Source of the DNA: Halothiobacillus sp. 15-55-196
Lineage (GTDB): Bacteria; Pseudomonadota; Gammaproteobacteria; Halothiobacillales; Halothiobacillaceae
Direction of reading: 5' to 3'
Assembly: GCA_002282715.1 (NCBI GenBank)
Contig: NCKC01000011.1
Location: 1-57,289 of the forward strand
Length of the DNA stretch: 57,289 nt
Made by a program: the position numbers and the translations under genes. This document shows, in pieces, positions 42,108-51,417 of the stretch. The notes beneath the pieces are model-generated. The model saw nothing but the letters and a program-made list of their open reading frames with translations. It ran no database searches and was not told where the DNA came from. The stretch's first letter is position 1; every line of letters starts with the position of its first letter.

Positions 42108-42137
42108 CGGATGGCACAGGTTCATCCGTTTTGTTTT
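42108..42137 (+). terminator. Intrinsic terminator after the peroxiredoxin-glutaredoxin gene
   Basis: CGGATG/CATCCG stem with a nine-base loop, followed by TTTTGTTTT. It separates the peroxiredoxin message from gor. Confidence 0.65.
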
Positions 42138-42223
42138 CGGTCTCTTTTGATATCGCTCTAGCCCTGTTGCCCGACTTGAATCAATCGGTGCAAACGGAGT
42201 GAGAAAAACAATAGGAAATCACC

Positions 42224-43597
42224 ATGAGCAAAGCCGTAGAATTTGATCTGATTGTACTGGGCGGGGGGTCTGGTGGCCTGGCCGTGGCCGAGCGCGCGGT
42301 GCAGTACGGCCAGCGTGTCGCCGTGATCGAGCCGGCGCATTTGGGTGGCACCTGCGTGAATCTGGGTTGTGTACCGAAGAAAGTCATGTGGTATGCCGCC
42401 AACATGGCGCATGCACGGCACGAGGCGGAAGCCTGGGGATTCCCTGCCGTGCACGATAAGATCGATTTCGGCAAGCTTGTCGCCGGGCGCAATCAGTTCG
42501 TGAACAACATCCGCAATTACTGGGGTGGGTACGCACAGGAGTTGGGTATCACGGTCATTCAAGGCAGGGGCGTGCTGACCTCGGCGACCACCGTGGCCGT
42601 GAACGAGCAAACCTATACTGCACCGCATATTGTGCTTTCCACGGGCGGTGTGCCCTTTGTGCCGCCGGTGTCGGGCAAGGAGCTGGGCATTACTTCAGAC
42701 GGTTTTTTTGAACTGACCGAGTTGCCACCGCGCGTGGCGGTGATCGGAGGCGGATATATCGGTGTCGAGTTGGCGGGTGTTCTGCGCTCGTTCGGCAGTG
42801 AGGTGACGTTGCTCGACATGCTCGATTCGGTGATTGCGCCGTTCGATTCGATGATCCGTGAAGTCGCCACCGAAAACCTGCGCACGTTGGGGGTCGATTT
42901 GCGCCTGCCGTTTCGTGTACAGGCACTTACCGAAACCGCCGGGGGCAAATTTATTACCTCGGCTGCGGATGAACAGCTTGGTCCCTTCGATGAAATCATC
43001 TGGGCCGTGGGCCGCGCACCGAATACCCGCGCACTTGGATTGGATGCGGCTGGCGTCACCGTCCAGGCCAACGGCATTATCCCGACCGACGACTACCAGA
43101 ACACCAATGTGCCCGGTATCTATGCCATTGGCGACATCACCGGGCGGGCACCACTGACACCAGTGGCCATCGCGGCGGGCCGACAATTGGCCGAGCGGCT
43201 ATTCAACGGCCGAACACAGGTAAGACTCGATTACAATAACATCCCCACAGTCGTTTTCGCCCACCCGCCGATCGGCACCGTGGGGTTGACCGAGGCGGCG
43301 GCGCGTGCCGAGTTCGGTGATCAGGCGGTCACGATTTTTGAGACGCGCTTCACGCCGATGCGGTATGCCTTGTCGGCCCAAGGATTCAAAACCGCAATGA
43401 AGCTCGTGTGTGTGGACGAGGAGCAACGCGTGGTGGGGTTGCACCTGGTCGGCGACGGCGCGGACGAGATGCTGCAAGGCTTTGCCGTGGCGGTGAAAGC
43501 GGGATTGACCAAGGCCCAATTCGATGCCACGGTCGCGATCCACCCGACGTCATCTGAGGAGCTGGTGACGATGAAAACGCCGCGAGATTCCGCGTGA
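42224..43597 (+). CDS. gor: Glutathione-disulfide reductase
   Basis: An FAD/NADPH disulfide reductase, 457 residues. FAD-binding [15 protein letters not shown]; redox-active disulfide C44-VNLG-C49 in [16 protein letters not shown], the glutathione-reductase form of the motif; NADPH-binding [20 protein letters not shown]; the second FAD motif [20 protein letters not shown]; and the C-terminal catalytic [11 protein letters not shown] contributed to the partner subunit. It regenerates the glutathione needed by the upstream peroxiredoxin-glutaredoxin. The metR-like gene begins 22 bp later. Confidence 0.95.
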   Translation: MSKAVEFDLIVLGGGSGGLAVAERAVQYGQRVAVIEPAHLGGTCVNLGCVPKKVMWYAANMAHARHEAEAWGFPAVHDKIDFGKLVAGRNQFVNNIRNYWGGYAQELGITVIQGRGVLTSATTVAVNEQTYTAPHIVLSTGGVPFVPPVSGKELGITSDGFFELTELPPRVAVIGGGYIGVELAGVLRSFGSEVTLLDMLDSVIAPFDSMIREVATENLRTLGVDLRLPFRVQALTETAGGKFITSAADEQLGPFDEIIWAVGRAPNTRALGLDAAGVTVQANGIIPTDDYQNTNVPGIYAIGDITGRAPLTPVAIAAGRQLAERLFNGRTQVRLDYNNIPTVVFAHPPIGTVGLTEAAARAEFGDQAVTIFETRFTPMRYALSAQGFKTAMKLVCVDEEQRVVGLHLVGDGADEMLQGFAVAVKAGLTKAQFDATVAIHPTSSEELVTMKTPRDSA

Positions 43598-43619
43598 AAC
43601 CGTTCAGCCGGACCTGCTG

Positions 43620-44540
43620 ATGTTTCTGGAAATCCGTCACCTGCGCACCATCCGCGCGGTTGCCGAGAGTGATTCCTTGGCGCTGGCCGCCGAGCAGCTG
43701 CATCTGACGCAGTCTGCGTTGTCGCACCAGATTCGCGCGATTGAGGATTATTACGGGCTGACGCTGTTTTCCCGCCGCTCGAGGCCCATGCGGCCCACGC
43801 CCGCCGGTCGGCGTTTTTTGCAGGCGGCGACGCAATTGTTGCCCCTGATGGACGAACTCGACCGCGATCTGCGTCAGCTGGCGGGTGGAGATACCGGGCG
43901 GCTGTTTATTGCGTTGGAGTGCCACTCCTGCTTTTCATGGCTTCTGCCGACCTTGAATGCCTACCGCGAACAGTGGCCGAATATCGATACGGACTTGTCG
44001 CTGTCGCACAGCTTCGAGGCACTCGATGCGCTCAAGCGTGGGCTTGTGGATGTGGTAGTCAGCTCCGACCCGATCGATGATCCCGAGATCCGTTTTGTTC
44101 CGTTGTTTCACTATGAAGTCGTTCTTGCGGTTTCACCGCAACATTCTTTGGTCGCAGAAGAAGTCGTTACGCCGCACATGCTGGCTGGTGAGACGGTGAT
44201 TACCTATCCTGTGAACCGGAACCGGCTGGATATTTTTTCCCGCTTTTTAACGCCTGCCGGCGTTGAACCGGCTGCGACGCGAAGCTCGGAGCTGACCGTG
44301 ATGATTGCCCAATGGGTTGCCAGTAATCGAGGGGTGGCCGCCTTGCCTGCCTGGGCCATCGTCGATGAACTTGCGCAAGGCAGCATCGTGGCGCGCCCAT
44401 TGGGCGAGGGCGGTATCCATGCGACGCTTTATCTTGCTTTGCGTCAGCAAGAGTGTGATCAGGCCTATGTGGCGGCTTTCATTGAAACGGCGCGTGCGGC
44501 GGCCCTGAAGACGCTCAAAGATATTCAGCTCGCATCCTGA
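43620..44540 (+). CDS. metR: MetR-like LysR-family transcriptional regulator
   Basis: A LysR-type regulator, 306 residues. The N-terminal helix-turn-helix is IRHLRTIRAVAESDSLALAA-EQLHLTQSALSHQIRAIE. The effector domain begins GRLFIALECHSCFSWLLPTL, whose E-C-H-S-C-F-x-W-L pattern is characteristic of MetR, the homocysteine-responsive activator of methionine genes. No methionine biosynthesis genes are in the window. It follows gor closely on the same strand, so cotranscription is likely. A role in thiol metabolism would unite the two, but that is inference. Confidence 0.8.
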   Translation: MFLEIRHLRTIRAVAESDSLALAAEQLHLTQSALSHQIRAIEDYYGLTLFSRRSRPMRPTPAGRRFLQAATQLLPLMDELDRDLRQLAGGDTGRLFIALECHSCFSWLLPTLNAYREQWPNIDTDLSLSHSFEALDALKRGLVDVVVSSDPIDDPEIRFVPLFHYEVVLAVSPQHSLVAEEVVTPHMLAGETVITYPVNRNRLDIFSRFLTPAGVEPAATRSSELTVMIAQWVASNRGVAALPAWAIVDELAQGSIVARPLGEGGIHATLYLALRQQECDQAYVAAFIETARAAALKTLKDIQLAS

Positions 44541-44576
44541 TCCTTGCTCGTGGCGCATGTCGAGCCCGGGTAAGGT

Positions 44577-47204
44577 TTACAGAGCGGTGCCCGTTTCTGT
44601 TTTTGGTCCATCGACTGATGAGCCTAGTTCGGCCAGCGGCATCTCCGGTGCGAACAAACTCCCTTGAATCCAGGAAATACCCGCTGCCCGCGCGGCTGAG
44701 AGCTGTTCGGCTGTTTCAATATCCTGCGCAATGATCGTGACGGACAACGCCCGCGCCAAACCCAGCAGGCAGTCGATAAACGCGCGATCTCTGGCGATCT
44801 GGCTGCGATGGGTGAACCAATCGGCATTGATCTTCACATAATCAACGGCGTGACGACGCAGGTGCTGGAAAATCCAGTGCCCCGGGGTCGTCTGGTCAAT
44901 CGCGAATTTGAAGTCAAAACCGTGTAGTTCCTCGATGAACCGATCGAACAGGTTCAGGTCGGCCAGCGATTCGCGTTCGTTCAGCTCGAACACGAGCCGA
45001 CTGCGCGCCATGCCGGCGGCATCCATCAGCTGTGCGACATCCGCAAGGAATGATTTAGCACGCACGGTTCGGCGTGAAATGTTGACGAAGATCAGGCCGC
45101 TGCAATGTGTTGCGACTTGCGGGCAAATGAGCGCTTTCATCAATTGGCGATCAAAGGTTTCGGCTTGCCCGCGCCGCTCGACCATGCCGAGAAAATCACG
45201 GGCCATGACCCAACGATCGCCGATATTCAGCTGTGCCAGTACTTCCATGCCAACCCGTTCGAGCAGCAGGTTTTCCATTGGTTCGACCGAGGCGTCCCCA
45301 ATGGCGAAAATGGGTTGGAACAAAATGCGTGGCGGCTGTCCTTCGGTGAGCGCTTCGAGAACATCCTGATTCTCGATGGGCTTGTCGTGCAGATCGGCCA
45401 ACGGCTCATCGGGATTGGGAAGCGCGAATTGATTCTTGCCCGCGAGTTTGGCCCGATACATCTGTGCGTCCGCGATGGCGAACAGGCCGCGGGCCGAGTC
45501 GGTGTGCGTCGGGCCGATGCCGATGCCGATAGACAATGAAACCCCGACCGTATGTCCATCCGGTGTTTTCATCGACAAATTTCGTATTCGGGCCAGCAGC
45601 CGCTCTGCCACCATGATGCATTCCTTTTCTCCTGCCTCAGGGAGAATAGCCGTGAACTCATCACCGCCATAGCGCGCAAGGATGTCCCCGGTGCGTAAGG
45701 CATCGTGCAGGCAGTCGGATACCTTGCACAGAAAGGTGTCACCGAAGGTGTGACCGTAGCTGTCGTTGACGACTTTGAAATCGTCGATGTCAATGACAAA
45801 CAGGCCGAACGAGTAGTCATGCCGCTGCGCGCGATCCATTTCATAATCCAGCAGCGACCAGAACATGCGCTGGTTATACATCTGTGTGAGCGGATCGCGT
45901 GTGGCGTAAAACTCCAGATCCTCGGTATGCTTTTCGATGGCGCGCACCGAGCCCACCACGTTCAGCATGGTGGAAAGAATCGACTCGACCAGGAGGCGTT
46001 CGACCTGAGTCTGGTTTTGGGCGTTGGGCAGAATGAGACCGACCAAGCCGTGAATGGACGGGTTGTCCATGGTGATCTCTTTGGTGCGAAGATCCAGCTG
46101 TCGCGCGTTTTCGAGGGTGGGCCTGCCGGATGGATCGAGACTGTGTTGGCGGGGGATAAAGTCGGTAGCAACCTGCCCCAGCGTTTCCCCCACAATTAAC
46201 TTAACCCGCTGGCTCATGCTTGCAGCGACCGTTTCATTGATGGTGTCGAACCAGAATAGCTCAACATTGGCGGGCCGGTCGCCGACCGCAAAAGCGGTAA
46301 ACACGCCATGAACCGTCTGAACCGTGTTGATCTCCTTGAGCAGATCGCGCACGTAGCGGCGCCAGTCGCGCACCACATCCGAGGTGATGACAAACCGTTC
46401 GAGCAGGCGAATTTCAAATTCCAGCAAATCCCGATCCACCGCCAGATGGCGCACTTTATCCGTCAGGCCATCGACTTCGATCAGCACGTCGTCCAGCTCG
46501 GAAAAACCGGTGTGCGCGTCGCTGAAACGGATATGTGCCAAATCTTCTACCCGGTCGAGATAACTGATCGCGTTCTTCAAACTTGCAATCGAGCGTCCCA
46601 TACGTCGCCCGAGCAATAAAGCGATCATCAGGGCGGCCAGCAGGGGGATCGGCATGATTATCAACAGCTTGTTGACAAGCTCATTGTGTGCCTTGGTCGT
46701 GATCTGCCCGACTGATTGCGTGATCGAGAGTACGCCCAGCACGTTGCCCACCTTGGCGTTGGTGTGGCACCTTATGCACTGCGCTTCGGCAATCAGTGGG
46801 CGGTCGTACCGAATTATCCCATCGTGCATTTTTGTCTGGGTTTTGCCTGTGGCAAAGGCGGATAACACCAGAGGATCTGCATCGGGTTGTTCAATCGGGC
46901 CAAAGAGCGCTATGACCTTGCTGCCACGGTACAACTCGATCCGGGTACTGGAATCGTTGCCTTGGGCGCGGATGGTTTTGAGAAATTCGTCGAGTTGCGC
47001 GCGGGACCAGCCTTGACGCATAATCTGATACATTGCATTGAAGGTGCCGTCGGCCAGCGAGGCCGACATCTCAACGGCGGATTGGCGCACCGTGCGCTCG
47101 AAAACACCGGTGGTGGCCCAGTACATGGCAATGGCGACCAGAACAGAAACTGCCAGGGCAGCGCCCACGATCAGCAGCCGAATTGAACGTAACCATCGTC
47201 CCAT
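44577..47204 (-). CDS. Membrane GGDEF/EAL protein with periplasmic haem-binding sensor domain
   Basis: 875 residues from ATG 47204. Membrane helices lie at about 7-30 and 178-198. The periplasmic loop between them holds a c-type haem site, C143-I-R-C146-H147. A cytoplasmic HAMP-like and GAF-like region follows. The GGDEF domain is intact (ILARYGGDEFTAILPEAG) with an inhibitory-site RTGD five residues before it, so it should make cyclic di-GMP. The C-terminal EAL domain is degenerate: E-A-L is replaced by E-N-L (EPMENLLLERVG), the usual D-D-F-G by DQTT (KFAIDQTTPGHW) and K-I-D by KIN, so phosphodiesterase activity is unlikely. A redox or gas signal read by the haem may set cyclase output. Confidence 0.9.
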   Translation of the reverse strand: MGRWLRSIRLLIVGAALAVSVLVAIAMYWATTGVFERTVRQSAVEMSASLADGTFNAMYQIMRQGWSRAQLDEFLKTIRAQGNDSSTRIELYRGSKVIALFGPIEQPDADPLVLSAFATGKTQTKMHDGIIRYDRPLIAEAQCIRCHTNAKVGNVLGVLSITQSVGQITTKAHNELVNKLLIIMPIPLLAALMIALLLGRRMGRSIASLKNAISYLDRVEDLAHIRFSDAHTGFSELDDVLIEVDGLTDKVRHLAVDRDLLEFEIRLLERFVITSDVVRDWRRYVRDLLKEINTVQTVHGVFTAFAVGDRPANVELFWFDTINETVAASMSQRVKLIVGETLGQVATDFIPRQHSLDPSGRPTLENARQLDLRTKEITMDNPSIHGLVGLILPNAQNQTQVERLLVESILSTMLNVVGSVRAIEKHTEDLEFYATRDPLTQMYNQRMFWSLLDYEMDRAQRHDYSFGLFVIDIDDFKVVNDSYGHTFGDTFLCKVSDCLHDALRTGDILARYGGDEFTAILPEAGEKECIMVAERLLARIRNLSMKTPDGHTVGVSLSIGIGIGPTHTDSARGLFAIADAQMYRAKLAGKNQFALPNPDEPLADLHDKPIENQDVLEALTEGQPPRILFQPIFAIGDASVEPMENLLLERVGMEVLAQLNIGDRWVMARDFLGMVERRGQAETFDRQLMKALICPQVATHCSGLIFVNISRRTVRAKSFLADVAQLMDAAGMARSRLVFELNERESLADLNLFDRFIEELHGFDFKFAIDQTTPGHWIFQHLRRHAVDYVKINADWFTHRSQIARDRAFIDCLLGLARALSVTIIAQDIETAEQLSAARAAGISWIQGSLFAPEMPLAELGSSVDGPKTETGTAL

Positions 47205-47371
47205 TGATTTCGATTTCCTAAAAAGCTTTGAGCTAAGACTGTGTCGTACGATACGGGTCGTCCGATACAGTGCGGCTGTCCAGTGCCACAATGAAATATT
47301 CGAGTAATAAACCAGCGTAATCGAAAACGATTTTTGTGTGGAATCAGACTTTCTGTGGGGTTATTAAAAAA

Positions 47372-48079
47372 TCAAGATGTTCTTAAATTGTCGCTGGTGG
47401 AATTATTGCTGGTGGGCGCATCAGGTGCTGCCGTGTCGGCGGTCGGGTTGTCGCTTTCTTCCGTGTGTTCGGGGGGGTATGGCAGGCCGCCTGAGCCAAA
47501 CCATTCATCCAGAATAGTGCGGGCCTGGGGAACCCCGCTACCGCGCAAACCGGAAAAAGGCAGCCAATGGACGGCTGCAAGAGAAGTCTCTTTTTTGAGG
47601 GCAAAAACGGTTTTACTGATTTCGTTCTGACTCAGTTTGTCGGCCTTGTTCAGCAGGCACAGAACCGGCAGTTGACGATCCTGGGCGTATTCGATCATCT
47701 GGCGGTCGGTTTCCTTGAGTGGGTGGCGAATGTCCATAATGATCACGACGCCGGCCAGTGACTGGCGCTCTGCAAAGTAAGCGGCCAGTGCCTCGCCCCA
47801 GCGCCGCCGCATCGCCTCGGGCACCTTTGCATAGCCGTAACCGGGTAAATCCACCAGTCGGCGGCTTTCGTCACGCAAACCGAACAGGTTGATCAACTGG
47901 GTTCGTCCGGGTGTGCGGGATGTTCTGGCCAGGCCCTTTTGCCCGACCAGCGCATTGAGCACGGTTGATTTTCCGGCGTTCGAACGTCCGGCAAAAGCCA
48001 CTTCGGCGCCGAAATCGGCGGTCAGCTCTTTGGGCGACGGCGCACTTTTGATGAAATAAGCTGTTCTAAAATCCATCAT
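47372..48079 (-). CDS. engB: Ribosome biogenesis GTP-binding protein EngB (YsxC/YihA)
   Basis: A small GTPase needed for 50S assembly. From ATG 48079 (MMDFRTAYFIKSAPSPKEL) it has 235 residues. P-loop FAGRSNAGKSTVLNAL, G2 TPGRTQLINLFG, G3 DLPGYGYAKVPEAMRRRWGE, G4 LLNKADKLSQNE, G5 PFSGLRGSGV. Starts further upstream in the frame are possible. The last 30 residues are an unusual Ser/Thr/Pro/Asn-rich tail (ESDNPTADTAAPDAPTS). Divergent from cytochrome c4, as in other gammaproteobacteria. Confidence 0.95.
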   Translation of the reverse strand: MMDFRTAYFIKSAPSPKELTADFGAEVAFAGRSNAGKSTVLNALVGQKGLARTSRTPGRTQLINLFGLRDESRRLVDLPGYGYAKVPEAMRRRWGEALAAYFAERQSLAGVVIIMDIRHPLKETDRQMIEYAQDRQLPVLCLLNKADKLSQNEISKTVFALKKETSLAAVHWLPFSGLRGSGVPQARTILDEWFGSGGLPYPPEHTEESDNPTADTAAPDAPTSNNSTSDNLRTS

Positions 48080-48372
48080 CACATCCGGCTCCGGGTCGTG
48101 AACGCGCCGCGCCATAACAGTCGCGCGGCTTGCTTGAAGGTATAAATAAATCCCGTCTAGGGGGGTATTGATCAATCCGAATCCCGCCCCGAGCCTATCA
48201 CTGCTAAACTGGGAAGGTTTCAGTGAGCAGGGTCACTATTGGGTGGCATTGTTTCACAGTTTGGGTCGAGGCGTGTGCCGCGACGAATTTGCCGCCCAAT
48301 GGGGCGGTGTATGCTCGGGTTGCGATGCCCCGAGCCGGACATTTTCCGAATAGATTTTAGAACAGGTGCCCC

Positions 48373-49038
48373 ATGAGTCGATCAGCTTTGAGTTCATCAC
48401 GTTTGCCCGTCGTGGCGCTTTTGTTCCGTCGTGCCGCACTGCCCATCGTGCTTGGTGTCGGCATCACGTTGACGGGAATCGCTGTTGCTCTGGCTGGCGG
48501 CGATGTGGAAGCAGGGCGCGAGGCCAGTAAGACTTGCGCCGCCTGTCATGGTGCTGATGGCAATAGTATGGTGCCAACGTTTCCTTCCATCGCGGGTCAG
48601 CCCGCCGGATATCTCGCGGAACAGCTTCGTGCCTTCCGCGACGGTAACCGTGTCAATGCCTTGATGAGTCCGCAGGCCAAGGCTTTGACCGATCAGCAAA
48701 TCCTGGATCTGGCTGCCTATTTTGCGGCGCAGAAGCGGGTGGTGAAGGCGGCGTCGACGGAAGATTCCATCCCCGGTGCGCATTTGTGGAAGTTTGGCGG
48801 CCATTCGAATACCGTGGCTGCCTGTGCGGCCTGTCATGGGCCACAGGGGCAAGGCAATCAGCCTGCCGGGTTCCCGGCGCTGCGTGGACTGACGCCTCAG
48901 TACATCACTGAATCATTATTGGCCTATCGTAAGAATGAGCGCAAGACTGAACACGCCGACATCATGGTCAGTATTGCCAGCAAGCTGACTGACGATGATA
49001 TCAAGGATGTGGCTCAACATATCGCTACTTTCCGCTAG
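48373..49038 (+). CDS. Dihaem cytochrome c4
   Basis: A periplasmic electron carrier with two class I cytochrome c domains. A signal peptide (about residues 1-42) ends at AVALAGG. Haem sites: CAACH in EASKTCAACHGADGNSM and again CAACH in VAACAACHGPQGQGN. The Met axial ligands lie in RVNALMSPQAKALTD and HADIMVSIASKLTDDD. The 221 residues fit cytochrome c4. It is followed by resB and ccsB, the machinery that attaches its haem, then dsbA. Confidence 0.95.
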   Translation: MSRSALSSSRLPVVALLFRRAALPIVLGVGITLTGIAVALAGGDVEAGREASKTCAACHGADGNSMVPTFPSIAGQPAGYLAEQLRAFRDGNRVNALMSPQAKALTDQQILDLAAYFAAQKRVVKAASTEDSIPGAHLWKFGGHSNTVAACAACHGPQGQGNQPAGFPALRGLTPQYITESLLAYRKNERKTEHADIMVSIASKLTDDDIKDVAQHIATFR

Positions 49039-49081
49039 TTTTTGTTTAACTTTGCTTCAGACGAACTGCGTCCGTCGGTGC

Positions 49082-49110
49082 CCCGACTGCTCGGGTGCCT
49101 ATTTTTTTTT
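49082..49110 (+). terminator. Probable terminator after cytochrome c4
   Basis: CCCGA-CTGC-TCGGG stem followed within six bases by nine T. The stem is short, so some read-through into resB is likely. Confidence 0.6.
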
Positions 49111-49240
49111 GAATACTCGACCGTTGGAGCCGGGAACTTGTGCCCCAATCGCCACTCGAAAAAATCTTGTTAGCAATACACCCCGCGGTTGGGGAAACCA
49201 AGTACGACGATTACCTATCCTATTTTTTTAAAGGCTGCGC

Positions 49241-51343
49241 ATGTCCGATACCTCCCAATCAGTTGAGCTGAACCCGCCAAAGTCGGCAGGTGACCAACCG
49301 GGCACCGCCAAAGTACGATCGCAGGGTGTCACCAAGCGCATCCTGCTGTGGCTGACGTCGATGAACCTGGCGGTCACGCTGCTGGTTATTCTGGCGATTG
49401 CTTCGGTGATCGGTACGGTGCTCAAGCAGAACGAATCCTTCAACAGTTATCTGGATGTGTTCGGGCCGTTCTGGTTTGCCGTGTTCCGTAATCTGTCCTT
49501 GTACGATGTGTACTCCGCGACCTGGTTCGTTGCCATTCTGCTGTTTCTGGTGGCGTCCACGTCATCATGTGTTGCACGCAATGCGCCGGCGTTCCTGCGT
49601 GATATCCGTAGTTTCCGCCTGAATGCCCAGGAAAAGTCGCTTCGTGCCTTTGCGCACAAAATGGACATGAAATCGGATGCCAAACCCGAGTCGCTGGTCG
49701 CACCCATACAAGCCCTCCTTGAGCGGGCGGGATTTAAAAGCAGAGTCAAAACCCAGCCACACGAGATTCTGATCTCCGGGCGCAAAGGGGGTATGAACCG
49801 GATCGGTTACGTACTGACGCATCTCGGCATCATCGTGATTCTGCTCGGTGGTCTGCTCGACAGCAAGATGCAGCTCAAGCTGATGGATGCGTTGGGCATG
49901 GTTAAGGTGGAAACCGCCAATATTCCCGTCAGTGAAGTGCCGGACATCAGCAAAATTCCTGTCGGTGGCTTGCAGGCGTTTCGTGGCACGGTCAACATCC
50001 CCGAACATAAATGGGGTGATGTGGTGTTTATCGGTCTTAAGGATGGGTACGTTGTTCAGAACCTGCCGTTCAAGATCTTTGTCAATAAATTTGCCATCGA
50101 GCATTACGACACCGGTATGCCCAAGTCGTACATGTCGAACGTGACCTTGACGAACAAGGAAACCGGACAAGAGATCACCAAGACCATCGAAGTAAATCAC
50201 CCACTTCACTACATGGGGTACAACATTTTTCAGTCGAGCTTCGGCGATGGCGGAACGAAATTGAAGATGTCAGCGTGGCAATTGTCTGGCAGAGCCGGTG
50301 TGGCGCAGCCCATCGACTCGGCTGTTTTCGACAAAAAACGCTTTGATTTCAACAACCAAAATTATCAGCTCGAATTTACCGATTTTCGGATGTACAACAT
50401 CAATCCGGTGATGGATGACAAAGGCGTGGTGCACCAGAAGAACTATGGCCCATCGGTGACGTTCAAGCTGCGTAACGCAGCGGGTGAAGCCATTGAGTAT
50501 CAGAACTACTTCCTGCCGATTAGCTTCAAGGGCCATCAGTATTTTCTAAGTGGCGTGAAGCGTAGTATTGGTGGTCAACAGCAATATTTGTATATTCCAG
50601 CCGATCAGAAAGGATCGATTGATACCTTCATGGCTTATCTGGCTATGCTCTCCGATCAGGCGAAAATGCAGCAGATTGCCGCGCGCCTGATTGGTGACGT
50701 GAGTTCGTCCGTCGATGGCAAGAGCGCCATGTCCAACGAAAAATTGACCCAATCGGCCAGTGCCTCGATCGCAGAATTGGTGCATATCTTCGTCCAGCAG
50801 GGTTTCCCGGCCATGCAGGCGAAAATCGAATCGGCGCTGGCGCAACGTAATTTAAGTCCGGAAGCCAAGAAAAAGGCAGAACAGGCATCGATCAGCGTGG
50901 TTCGTTCCGTGCTTGAGCGCGCCTTCCTGGAAACATTGGCAGCCCAGGATGGAAAGCAGGAATTTACCGATAAAGATGCTAAATTCTTTGATGATGCCAT
51001 GGATGCTATCTCCGCTTTGCCAGCCTACGGTTCGCCCATTTTTGTGCAGCCTAAGAGTTTTGAGCAGATCCAGTCTACTGGTCTTGAAGTTTCCCGTGCG
51101 CCGGGTGCCATCTGGGTTACCATCGGGTCGATCATGCTGGTACTTGGTATATTCATGAATTTTTACATTCACTACCGTCGGCAATGGGTATTGCTGAAAC
51201 CAGATGACAAGGGCACCCGTATTTTGCTGGCCGGGTCCGATATTCGTAAAAACATTGATTTTGACAAGGATTTCGCGGCGTTCAGTAGTGAACTTATGGC
51301 CGCTACGGAGTCGAAACCTTCAGAGAGTGAAAGACCGGCCTAG
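49241..51343 (+). CDS. resB: Cytochrome c biogenesis protein ResB (Ccs1)
   Basis: System II haem-ligation component that works with CcsB/CcsA. The 700 residues begin with a polar tail, then paired membrane segments (ILLWLTSMNLAVTLLVILAI and YSATWFVAILLFLVASTSSC), a third near residue 190 (YVLTHLGIIVILLGGLLDS), a very large periplasmic domain (about 210-620, with NHPLHYMGYNIFQSSFGDGG) and a final helix (VTIGSIMLVLGIFMNFYIH) followed by a cytoplasmic tail. This is the standard ResB layout. The gene precedes ccsB by 74 bp. Confidence 0.93.
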   Translation: MSDTSQSVELNPPKSAGDQPGTAKVRSQGVTKRILLWLTSMNLAVTLLVILAIASVIGTVLKQNESFNSYLDVFGPFWFAVFRNLSLYDVYSATWFVAILLFLVASTSSCVARNAPAFLRDIRSFRLNAQEKSLRAFAHKMDMKSDAKPESLVAPIQALLERAGFKSRVKTQPHEILISGRKGGMNRIGYVLTHLGIIVILLGGLLDSKMQLKLMDALGMVKVETANIPVSEVPDISKIPVGGLQAFRGTVNIPEHKWGDVVFIGLKDGYVVQNLPFKIFVNKFAIEHYDTGMPKSYMSNVTLTNKETGQEITKTIEVNHPLHYMGYNIFQSSFGDGGTKLKMSAWQLSGRAGVAQPIDSAVFDKKRFDFNNQNYQLEFTDFRMYNINPVMDDKGVVHQKNYGPSVTFKLRNAAGEAIEYQNYFLPISFKGHQYFLSGVKRSIGGQQQYLYIPADQKGSIDTFMAYLAMLSDQAKMQQIAARLIGDVSSSVDGKSAMSNEKLTQSASASIAELVHIFVQQGFPAMQAKIESALAQRNLSPEAKKKAEQASISVVRSVLERAFLETLAAQDGKQEFTDKDAKFFDDAMDAISALPAYGSPIFVQPKSFEQIQSTGLEVSRAPGAIWVTIGSIMLVLGIFMNFYIHYRRQWVLLKPDDKGTRILLAGSDIRKNIDFDKDFAAFSSELMAATESKPSESERPA

Positions 51344-51417
51344 CGCGACGCCGTCACGCTGGGTGAATCAATAGCCATGAGGCTCGAACTGTTTCCTATT
51401 CGAGGAGTTACCTGAAA

